Assembly: GCA_035758845.1 (NCBI GenBank)
Contig: DASTVZ010000034.1
Coordinates: forward strand, 1 to 64,000
Origin: JALZOC01 sp035758845
Lineage (GTDB): Bacteria; Acidobacteriota; Vicinamibacteria; Vicinamibacterales; 2-12-FULL-66-21
Direction: 5' to 3'
DNA: 64,000 bases
Made by a program: the position numbers and the translations under genes. Of the stretch, positions 8,568-15,434 are shown piece by piece. The stretch's first letter is position 1, and each line of letters opens with the position of its first letter. The notes below the pieces were generated by a model. It was given only the letters and a program-made list of their open reading frames with translations, was not told the origin of the DNA and made no database searches.

Positions 8568-9455
8568 ATGCGTTTCGCCTCTGTGTTTCCGCCAATGCCG
8601 ACGCCGTTCGACGATAACGGTGAGGTCGATACAACTGCCATCGCCTTCAACGTCGACAAATGGATGAACGCGGGTCTGGGCGGCATCGTCGCGCTCGGAA
8701 CCAATGGCGAGTCTGGGTTGCTCGATGATGATGAGTCCGATCAGGTGGTCGCCGCGGTTCGAGACAGAGTCCCTCGCGATCGCGTGTTGATTGCAGGCAC
8801 CGGTCGCGAATCGACCCGCGCGACGATTGCGGCAACGCAACGCGCGGCGTCGCTCGGTGCGGATGCGGCCCTGGTGCGCACGCCGTCATTCTTCAAACCA
8901 CTGTGTACTCCGGCGCTTCTCATTCGACACTACACGGCCGTTGCCGATGCCTCACCGATTCCAGTGCTGCTCTACAGCTTTCCGGCATCGACGGGCGTGG
9001 CATTCTCGCCAGAGAGCGTTGCTCGTCTTGCGGAACACCAGAACATTGTCGGGATGAAGGAGTCGGGCAGTGATGCCGCGCTCTTCGCGCAGTTTGCTGA
9101 CGTCGTGCCGTCCTCCTTTGCGATGCTCGCCGGCACCGGCACCGTTTTCTATCCGGATCTCTGCCTCGGCGCGGTCGGTGGGATTCTCGCGGTAGCGGCG
9201 GTTGCGCCGGAGATCTGCCTGCGGCTGCTGACAGCCGTGCAGAAGGCGCAGCATGCTGAAGCGCGCCAGCTTCAGAAAGAAATGGCTCCGCTCGCTCGAC
9301 TCGTCACGTCGGGATTCGGCGTGCCTGGATTGAAAGCGGCGCTCGATCTCGCGGGATATAAAGGTGGCGATCCGCGTCCGCCTCTCGCGCCGCCGACGCC
9401 AGAGGCGCGAGAACAGATTCGCGCGGAGCTCGCGCGCTTTGTCGCGACGGTATAG
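8568..9455 (+). CDS. Dihydrodipicolinate synthase family aldolase (DapA/HOGA-like)
   Basis: A 295-residue class I aldolase of the DapA/N-acetylneuraminate lyase family, a TIM barrel. The substrate-binding GTNGE motif lies near residue 43, the proton-relay Tyr in LLYSFPASTG near 132, and the Schiff-base Lys in VGMKESG near 161. The sequence around these motifs is closer to the 4-hydroxy-2-oxoglutarate aldolase-like branch than to true lysine-pathway DapA (impression, not tested), so no symbol is given. The ATG at 8568 is preferred over an upstream ATG at 8547 because the protein then begins MRFASVFPPMPTPF, the usual family start. A terminator sits just upstream; mtgA follows after 13 bases and may be co-transcribed. 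Confidence 0.87.
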   Translation: MRFASVFPPMPTPFDDNGEVDTTAIAFNVDKWMNAGLGGIVALGTNGESGLLDDDESDQVVAAVRDRVPRDRVLIAGTGRESTRATIAATQRAASLGADAALVRTPSFFKPLCTPALLIRHYTAVADASPIPVLLYSFPASTGVAFSPESVARLAEHQNIVGMKESGSDAALFAQFADVVPSSFAMLAGTGTVFYPDLCLGAVGGILAVAAVAPEICLRLLTAVQKAQHAEARQLQKEMAPLARLVTSGFGVPGLKAALDLAGYKGGDPRPPLAPPTPEAREQIRAELARFVATV

Positions 9456-9468
9456 CCCCGGGTTGCCC

Positions 9469-10314
9469 ATGCGAAAAATCGCCCGCGCGCTCCTCGCGAT
9501 CGGCGCGGTTGGCATCGGCGCGGCAGCGTTCATCTACATCACATTGCCGGATGTGCGTTCCCTGCGTTCCTCGAATCCCCCGAGCACAGCCTTCATCGAG
9601 CTCCGCGCGCGCGAGGCGCGGGCGCGCGGCGAACAGCCAAAGCGGATCCAGAAGTGGGTGGAGTACGCGCGGGTGTCTTCGAACCTGAAACGCGCGGTGC
9701 TCGTGACCGAGGACGGCCGCTTCTGGAGTCATGAAGGGATCGACTTCGACGAGTTGAAGGAATCGATGGAGGTCAACATCGAGCGAATGGAGTTTGCGCG
9801 CGGCGGCAGCACCATTACCCAACAACTGGCAAAAAACCTTTACCTCTCACCCTCGAAGAATCCAATCCGCAAAGTGCGGGAGTTCCTCATCGCGCGCCGA
9901 CTTGAAGCGGAACTCTCGAAGCAGCGGATCCTCGAGTTGTATCTGAATCTGATCGAATGGGGAGACGGCATCTACGGCGCGGAAGCTGCCGCGCGCACGT
10001 ACTTCCACAAATCGGCGAGCGATCTGTCGGCGTCAGAGTCGGCGCTGCTTGCCGCTGCAATCGCCAACCCGCGCGTGCTCAGTCCCGCGCATCCCAGCGC
10101 GCGACTGCTTCGCCGTCAGACGATGGTGATGCGTCGCATGGGCGCCGTGACGCCGCCGCCGGTTGTTGCCGGTCCTGTCGTTCCGCCGCCCGACTCGATG
10201 CCGGATCTGCAGCCGCTTCCAGAACTGCCGCTGACCTCCGCTCCTGACGTGCTGCCAGGCCAGCCGACAGCCACTCCGAAAGCGCCAGGGGGGAAACCGC
10301 CTGGCGGATCGTAA
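9469..10314 (+). CDS. mtgA: Monofunctional biosynthetic peptidoglycan transglycosylase
   Basis: A 281-residue glycosyltransferase family 51 protein that polymerises lipid II into glycan strands at the inner membrane. One N-terminal membrane anchor (IARALLAIGAVGIGAAAFIY) is followed by the GT51 domain. Motif 1 is TEDGRFWSHEGID, with the catalytic Glu near residue 81; motif 2 is RGGSTITQQLAKNLYLSPSK near 109; and motif 3 is RRLEAELSKQRILELYLN. The C-terminal 50 residues are proline-rich (PPPVVAGPVVPPPDSM) and not part of the enzyme fold. There is no transpeptidase domain, which separates it from class A PBPs. Start at ATG 9469, just after the aldolase gene. Confidence 0.92.
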   Translation: MRKIARALLAIGAVGIGAAAFIYITLPDVRSLRSSNPPSTAFIELRAREARARGEQPKRIQKWVEYARVSSNLKRAVLVTEDGRFWSHEGIDFDELKESMEVNIERMEFARGGSTITQQLAKNLYLSPSKNPIRKVREFLIARRLEAELSKQRILELYLNLIEWGDGIYGAEAAARTYFHKSASDLSASESALLAAAIANPRVLSPAHPSARLLRRQTMVMRRMGAVTPPPVVAGPVVPPPDSMPDLQPLPELPLTSAPDVLPGQPTATPKAPGGKPPGGS

Positions 10315-10364
10315 AAAACCCTGTAAATCCATGCACCTCGGCCATTAAACCCGTTTTGTTCACC

Positions 10365-10393
10365 TTGACGACGTCTGAGAAACCTTTTATAGT
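10365..10393 (+). promoter_or_regulatory. Sigma-70 type promoter for the metallopeptidase-like gene
   Basis: TTGACG (10365-10370), a 17-base spacer and TATAGT (10388-10393) give one of the best housekeeping-type promoters in the window. Transcription would start near 10400 and leave a leader of about 80 bases. Confidence 0.75.
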
Positions 10394-10479
10394 CGGCGCA
10401 ACGTTTCAGTATCAATAGCTCCCCCTGAAGCGGCAAGGGCGTCGCCGTAGATACCCGCGTCTTCGGCGGACGTGTGTCG

Positions 10480-11295
10480 ATGATCAACTACACCGAGCGC
10501 ATCGCTTTGCTGATGCACGATATTGTCGTGCGTACGCCGCGCCTCTCCTTCATCGATCTCAGGGAAGTGATCGTGTTCGGCCGATACGGTCGATCCGATG
10601 CTGAAGGAGCTTTCGCAACCTGCCACTGCCTGACGCTGCCAGAGAGCGAGCCCGGGTATTACTTCTGGCGCGACCGCACCACGGGACAAATGACGAGGCG
10701 TTCTGAATGGTTCGTTACCAAGTCTCCGCAGGTGCGCATCGGCGGACGCCGGGTGAAGTACCTCATCTCGTTCGTGCTGCCGCGATTCTGCGATCAATCG
10801 CTCGAGCGTTCACGCAAATCCGATCTGTATTCGAGCGACGCGCCGGGATGGCTTGCGAAACTCGACACGATCGTGCATGAGTTGTATCACATCGATCCCG
10901 ACGAGTCTGGCATCCGCCGCGTCTCGCGCTCCGACGGAACGGACTCGCCACGTTCGCATGGACCGCACTTCTACGAAGACGTCGCGGAGATGGTCGATCG
11001 ATACTTGCACTCGGGCGCCGACCCGGAGCTGTACGAGTTCCTCCGCCATGATTTCGCCGCGCTCACGACGCGCTACGGCGGCGTCGTTTCGACGACGTTC
11101 AAGAACTTTCCGTCGTTCCCACAACGCTACATGGAGCCGGTCGACATGCCTCCGGCCGATCCCCTGATCAAAGTGGAGCGCCTCAAGCCGCAAACGCAGC
11201 CGATCATCTACACGGAAGATGATCTGCACATCCGTCACTTCACTCAATCAGGCGCGCGGCGGCTCACGCGCAAAGGGCAGCATCGGGCGGCGTAA
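10480..11295 (+). CDS. Putative zinc metallopeptidase (HExxH protein)
   Basis: A 271-residue soluble protein with no signal peptide. The key feature is IVHELYHIDPDESG near residue 130, an HExxH zinc/catalytic motif with an acidic patch after it. It is followed about 30 residues on by HGPHFYEDVAEM, which could provide the third zinc ligand. The layout resembles putative phage-type metallopeptidase families, but assignment is by motif only. The start could be GTG 10474 or ATG 10480; the GGCGGA nine bases before 10480 favours the latter. It has its own strong promoter, so it appears to be a monocistronic gene. Substrate unknown. Confidence 0.7.
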   Translation: MINYTERIALLMHDIVVRTPRLSFIDLREVIVFGRYGRSDAEGAFATCHCLTLPESEPGYYFWRDRTTGQMTRRSEWFVTKSPQVRIGGRRVKYLISFVLPRFCDQSLERSRKSDLYSSDAPGWLAKLDTIVHELYHIDPDESGIRRVSRSDGTDSPRSHGPHFYEDVAEMVDRYLHSGADPELYEFLRHDFAALTTRYGGVVSTTFKNFPSFPQRYMEPVDMPPADPLIKVERLKPQTQPIIYTEDDLHIRHFTQSGARRLTRKGQHRAA

Positions 11296-11333
11296 TCCCG
11301 GATCCCGCACACCGGATTCCGTGCCACTCCCAC

Positions 11334-11870
11334 TCACTGCACGCGTCGAGCACCAATGAACCGCGGACTCCAGTAGCCCGACGCGAGGCGTTCCACTCGC
11401 ACCTCACCCGTCGAACTTGGCGCGTGGACGAATTCGTCTCCGCCAATCACAATCCCCACGTGAGTCGCGAGTTGTCTGACGCCGTTGTGGATCGTGTCGA
11501 AGAAGACGAGATCGCCGGCGCGCAGATCGCGTGGGTCCACTTCGATCCCCGCTTGAAATTGTTCGGACACCGTGCGCGGCACTCGCACCCCGTGCTGATC
11601 GAACACATACCAGACGAACCCGCTGCAATCGAACCCGGATGGATCGCGGCCCCCGTTTCGGTACGGGACGCCTCGAAGTGACAAGGCTGCGCCGGAGATT
11701 TCGTACCCATCGGCTCGTGTCGGTGGGGGCGGCGCCGGCGATTCCAATGGCTGCTCGGAGGGTGCAGGGGCGGGTGATCCGGCTGGAATGGGAAACGGCT
11801 GGGGGACCGCACCAGTGCTGGCGCATGCGGCGCTACCGGCCGCTACGAGAACGATCAAGAAACGGCGCAT
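11334..11870 (-). CDS. NlpC/P60 family cell-wall endopeptidase lipoprotein
   Basis: A 178-residue lipoprotein: the signal peptide MRRFLIVLVAAGSAACAS carries a lipobox (GSAAC). A proline-rich linker of about 40 residues leads to an NlpC/P60 domain with the catalytic Cys in FDCSGFVWYVFD, the His in ATHVGIVIGG and a third polar residue His in EFVHAPS. Such enzymes cut peptidoglycan stem peptides (D-gamma-Glu to meso-DAP bond) and act at the outer membrane or in the periplasm. The frame is open from 11906, but ATG 11870 starts a proper lipoprotein signal. It is convergent with the metallopeptidase gene and divergent from the HNH gene. Confidence 0.9.
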   Translation of the reverse strand: MRRFLIVLVAAGSAACASTGAVPQPFPIPAGSPAPAPSEQPLESPAPPPPTRADGYEISGAALSLRGVPYRNGGRDPSGFDCSGFVWYVFDQHGVRVPRTVSEQFQAGIEVDPRDLRAGDLVFFDTIHNGVRQLATHVGIVIGGDEFVHAPSSTGEVRVERLASGYWSPRFIGARRVQ

Positions 11871-12026
11871 GGGGATCCCCCGTCCCGGTGTATCGGCTCG
11901 ACACAATAGACGCGCCCTGACACTTTTTGGCCGGTCTTGGTCCCGTCCGGCGGGGCGCGTTTGTCATTTTGGCGCAGTCTTACTGGCTAAAGCATTGTAA
12001 ACAATCCTGTTATGCGTCAAAGCGTC

Positions 12027-12055
12027 TTGACAGATTGGAGTCCATCGGGCAAAAT
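12027..12055 (+). promoter_or_regulatory. Possible promoter of the HNH endonuclease gene
   Basis: TTGACA (12027-12032) is followed after 17 bases by CAAAAT (12050-12055). The -35 box is perfect and the -10 box weak. Transcription would start only a few bases before the ATG at 12068, giving a nearly leaderless message. Confidence 0.4.
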
Positions 12056-12067
12056 GACCTCAGGTTT

Positions 12068-12601
12068 ATGGAGCAGACGCTCCTCCTCAACGCCACGTAC
12101 GAGCCGCTGAAGGTCGTCCACTGGCAGAAGGCGATGACGCTCTGGTGCCAGGGGAAGGTCGAAGTCATCTCTGTGTACGACCGCGAAGTGCGGTCGGTTT
12201 CCTTCAGCTTTAAACTGCCATCGGTCATTCGCCTGCTGCGCTACATCAAGATCAAGCGCAACATTGATTACGTACCATTTTCGCGAGCGAATATCTACGC
12301 TCGGGATGACCATTCGTGCCAGTACTGCGGCGAGGTGTTCCCCACATCGGAGCTTACCTTCGATCATGTGGTGCCGGTCGCCCAGGGCGGCCGAAAAGAC
12401 TGGGAAAACATCGTGACATGCTGTATCAGCTGCAATCGCAGGAAAGGCGGGCGTACGCCGGCCGAGGCCGGCATGCACCTGATACGCGTGCCAAAACGTC
12501 CTGAACGAGCGCCGGCGATCCGAATCACCGTCGGCCTCAAGAATGCCCCGGACAGCTGGCGCGATTACTTCTACTGGAACATGGAACTCGACGAAAGCTG
12601 A
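12068..12601 (+). CDS. HNH endonuclease family protein
   Basis: A 177-residue protein of the widespread chromosomal HNH family that begins MEQTLLLNATYEPLKVVHW. The nuclease domain has a CQYCG zinc knuckle near residue 83, then the H-N-H core LTFDHVVPVAQGGRKDWENI, and a second knuckle CCISCNRRKGG. These residues would bind zinc and a catalytic metal. The true biological role of this family (DNA repair, defence or other) is not established. The frame is open from 11927, but the ATG at 12068 matches the family start. There is no adjacent methylase, so it is not part of a restriction system here. Confidence 0.85.
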   Translation: MEQTLLLNATYEPLKVVHWQKAMTLWCQGKVEVISVYDREVRSVSFSFKLPSVIRLLRYIKIKRNIDYVPFSRANIYARDDHSCQYCGEVFPTSELTFDHVVPVAQGGRKDWENIVTCCISCNRRKGGRTPAEAGMHLIRVPKRPERAPAIRITVGLKNAPDSWRDYFYWNMELDES

Positions 12602-12656
12602 GTTCCCTGTTCGTTCGCTCGTCCCGCTTCCGACATCGTCCGCTGAACGCCACTCC

Positions 12657-13679
12657 ATGACCTCTGTCAGCTCGTCCCGCATTTCCGCGGTCCATCCACT
12701 CTGGGCCGTGGAAGGCGGCCGTCTCACGATCGAAGGCAGCGATCTCCCCATTGAACCGGCACTGCCGCGCGTGACAATCGGGGGACTGCCCGCGCGATTG
12801 ACTGCTGCCTCATCGACGGAGTTGACCGCGATCGTGCCTTCCGGACTGGAAGGGGGGCACACGGCCATTCGCATCGATGAGTTTGCCGGCGAGACGGCCT
12901 ACGTTGAAGTCGGCGTGCCGCTCGCGACCGGCCTTCATCAGGTCGACAGTCCAGCGATCGATCGCGAAGGAAACGTTTACGTAACCTTCAGCGGATCTCG
13001 AGGGCAGCAAGGGCCCGTGGCAGTTTTCGTTGTGCGTCCCGATGGTTCGCGTGAGCCGTTTGTCGCCGACCTTGCCAATCCAACGTCGCTCGCCTTCAGT
13101 CCCGATGGCGTGCTGCACGTGTCCAGCCGATTCGATGGAAGCGTTCACAGCGTCGATGGCGCCGGAAAGGCGACGATGGTGGCGAGCGATCTTGGCGTGG
13201 CGTGCGGGATCGCATTCTCAGCCGATGGAACGCTGTTTGTCGGCGATCGCTCCGGATCGATTCTGCGAGTGCAGAACGGCCGCGCGACGATGTTCGCCAG
13301 CATCCCGGCGAGCGTTGCGGCTTTTCATCTGGCATTCGGACCTGATGGCTGGCTCTACGTGACGGCGCCGACGCTGGCCGCTCGCGACTCGGTCTATCGG
13401 ATTTCGCCCGAGGGCGAGGTCCGCGTGTTCTACGACGGCTTTGGCAGACCGCAAGGACTTGCCTTCGACGCACACGGCGATCTCTACGTCGTCGATGCGA
13501 TGGCGGGAGCGAGCGGGCTCTATCGTCTGAGACTGGACCGTCCCTCTGAGGCGGAGCAGGTCATGTCCGGCGGTTCTTTGATCGGGCTCGCGTTTCATCC
13601 AGACGGAGGATTCGTCCTCGCGTCGAGTGACACCGTGTATCGCTTCGCTCGCAGTCCCGTGGCCCGCCGCCACGCTTGA
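12657..13679 (+). CDS. IPT/TIG domain plus SMP-30/NHL-type beta-propeller protein
   Basis: A 340-residue protein without a signal peptide. The first about 85 residues resemble an IPT/TIG immunoglobulin-like fold (VEGGRLTIEGSDLP, then VTIGGLPARLTAASSTELTAIVPSG). The remainder is a beta-propeller of the SMP-30/NHL type, with repeated blades such as DREGNVYVTF, PDGVLHVSS, ADGTLFVGDRSG, PDGWLYVTAP and AHGDLYVVDA. Propellers of this class act as lactonases or as binding scaffolds, and no clear metal-ligand set could be assigned. ATG 12657 is chosen because the frame upstream overlaps the HNH gene. Confidence 0.75.
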   Translation: MTSVSSSRISAVHPLWAVEGGRLTIEGSDLPIEPALPRVTIGGLPARLTAASSTELTAIVPSGLEGGHTAIRIDEFAGETAYVEVGVPLATGLHQVDSPAIDREGNVYVTFSGSRGQQGPVAVFVVRPDGSREPFVADLANPTSLAFSPDGVLHVSSRFDGSVHSVDGAGKATMVASDLGVACGIAFSADGTLFVGDRSGSILRVQNGRATMFASIPASVAAFHLAFGPDGWLYVTAPTLAARDSVYRISPEGEVRVFYDGFGRPQGLAFDAHGDLYVVDAMAGASGLYRLRLDRPSEAEQVMSGGSLIGLAFHPDGGFVLASSDTVYRFARSPVARRHA

Positions 13680-13728
13680 TTCTCCGTGCGCTCACGGATA
13701 CGCTTCCAATCTTTTCCCTGCAACTAAG

Positions 13729-13890
13729 CCGTTGTCCGGGATCCGTTGTCCGGGATCCGGAGACGGGCCCAGCATGAGGGCACAGACGCACATGGATGAA
13801 TACGGATCAGCACCGATCGGATCCCGGATCCCGGATCCCGCCCTTCGGCGGGCTCAGCGCGTCCCGAGCTTGTCGAGGGGCGGATCCCGG
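13729..13890. repeat. GGATCC-word stutter repeats (intergenic)
   Basis: The 216-base gap before the amino-acid permease has no gene. It holds two clusters of a short word built on CCGGGATCC: two copies at 13735-13763, and three tandem GGATCCC words at 13819-13842 with one more at 13882. Between them is an ACATGGATGAATACGG word related to the array at 51.3 kb. The same GGATCC words recur at 11.3, 58.7 and 61 kb. Confidence 0.7.
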
Positions 13891-13895
13891 AAATC

Positions 13896-15377
13896 ATGAG
13901 TCAATTGTTCCGACGGAAACCCATTTCCCAGTTGCTGCCTGACGATACCCACGCGTTGAAGCGAGTGCTCGGCGCGGGTGATCTGGTCATGCTGGCCATC
14001 GGCGCAGTCATCGGCGCCGGGATTTTCGGCGCGATTGGCACCGCGGCCGCAGGACAAGTCGGACCGAATGGCGCTGTGATCCGTTATGGCGCCGGGCCGG
14101 CCCTGGTGCTTTCATTCATCCTGCTCGGCGCCGCCTGCGCACTTGCCGCGCTCTGCTACGCGGAACTCGCCTCAATGATTCCGCAGGCCGGCAGCGCTTA
14201 CGCCTACTCCTACGCAACGCTCGGCGAACTCGTCGCCTGGATCATTGGATGGGATCTCATCCTGGAATACGCGGTGGGAAACGTGGCCGTCGCGATCTCC
14301 TGGGGCGACTACTTCAACACGCTCCTTAAAGGATTCAGCATCGATCTGCCGCCGTGGCTGACGACCGGATATCGAACGGCGCTGCTCAGCGCCGATCCAG
14401 CGATTCACGGACTTCTGCAGACGGCGCCGCACGTCGGCGGTATTCCGATCGTCGTTCACGTACCCGCGTTCGCGATCGTCATGATCATCACGGTGTTGCT
14501 GCTTCAAGGCGCGAAGGAGAGCGTGAGGGCCAACAACATCATGGTCGTGATCAAACTTCTTGCGCTCGGTTTATTCATCGTTGTCGGCGCCACGCACCTC
14601 CACACTCAGAACTATCATCCGTTTGCGCCAAACGGCTTCACCGGAATTCACCAGGGGGCGGCGATCGTCTTTTTCGCCTATATCGGGTTCGATGCGATTT
14701 CGACGGCGGCTGAAGAGACGACCAATCCGCAACGCAACCTGCCGATCGGGATTCTTGGCGGTCTGGCGATCTGCACCTTTATCTACGTCGTCGTCGGATT
14801 CGTGCTGACCGGCATGGTGCCGTACACCGAGCTGGCAGTTGCCGATCCTCTCGCGCGCGCGCTGCAGCTTGCCGGATTCAACGCGGTTGGATGGATCGTC
14901 GCGCTCGGTGCGGCCGTGTCCATGTCGGCGGTCCTGCTGGTGTTCCAATACGGGCAGCCGCGGATCTTCTTCGCGATGGCGCGCGATGGGCTGCTGCCTC
15001 AGTGGGCAGCGAAAGTCCATCCGCGGACGAAGATTCCATTCACGACAACGCTGCTGACGGGGATCTTTGTTGCCGCGTGGTCACTCATCGGCGACGCGGG
15101 TGAAACCTACGACCTGACGAACATCGGGACACTGTCGGCATTCATTCTCGTCAGCATCGGCGTGCTCGTGCTGCGCTACACAGATCCGGCCCGACCGCGA
15201 CCGTTCCGGGTGCCGTTTGTGTGGGCGGTGTCGTTACTGTCTAGCGCCGGCTGTCTATTCATCATGATTGGCCTCCCCCGGCAAGCGTGGGAGCGGTTCG
15301 CGATTTGGCTGGGGATCGGGTTGATTTTGTATTTTCTATACGGTTATCGGAAGAGCCGGCTCAGAGAACGCGCGTAG
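13896..15377 (+). CDS. APC superfamily amino-acid permease (cationic amino-acid transporter-like)
   Basis: A 493-residue integral membrane protein with about twelve hydrophobic segments. The first helix carries LAIGAVIGAGIFGAIGTAAA near residue 32, the conserved glycine-rich substrate-binding motif of APC transporters. EETTNPQRNLP near residue 280 and QPRIFFAMARDGLLP near 352 are typical of CAT/YfnA-type members. It should import amino acids with a proton or sodium ion, or by exchange; substrate not resolved. The N-terminus has no signal peptide, as expected. It starts at ATG 13896, directly after a repeat-filled gap. Confidence 0.9.
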   Translation: MSQLFRRKPISQLLPDDTHALKRVLGAGDLVMLAIGAVIGAGIFGAIGTAAAGQVGPNGAVIRYGAGPALVLSFILLGAACALAALCYAELASMIPQAGSAYAYSYATLGELVAWIIGWDLILEYAVGNVAVAISWGDYFNTLLKGFSIDLPPWLTTGYRTALLSADPAIHGLLQTAPHVGGIPIVVHVPAFAIVMIITVLLLQGAKESVRANNIMVVIKLLALGLFIVVGATHLHTQNYHPFAPNGFTGIHQGAAIVFFAYIGFDAISTAAEETTNPQRNLPIGILGGLAICTFIYVVVGFVLTGMVPYTELAVADPLARALQLAGFNAVGWIVALGAAVSMSAVLLVFQYGQPRIFFAMARDGLLPQWAAKVHPRTKIPFTTTLLTGIFVAAWSLIGDAGETYDLTNIGTLSAFILVSIGVLVLRYTDPARPRPFRVPFVWAVSLLSSAGCLFIMIGLPRQAWERFAIWLGIGLILYFLYGYRKSRLRERA

Positions 15378-15434
15378 AACGTCCGCGTGCTAAACTTACT
15401 GTTTGGGCTTCGCCAGAAATTCCGGACAGTGAGT

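Noticed and set aside
15378..15434. SOS (LexA) box before uvrA
   Set aside because: No palindrome resembling known LexA sites is present in the short gap.
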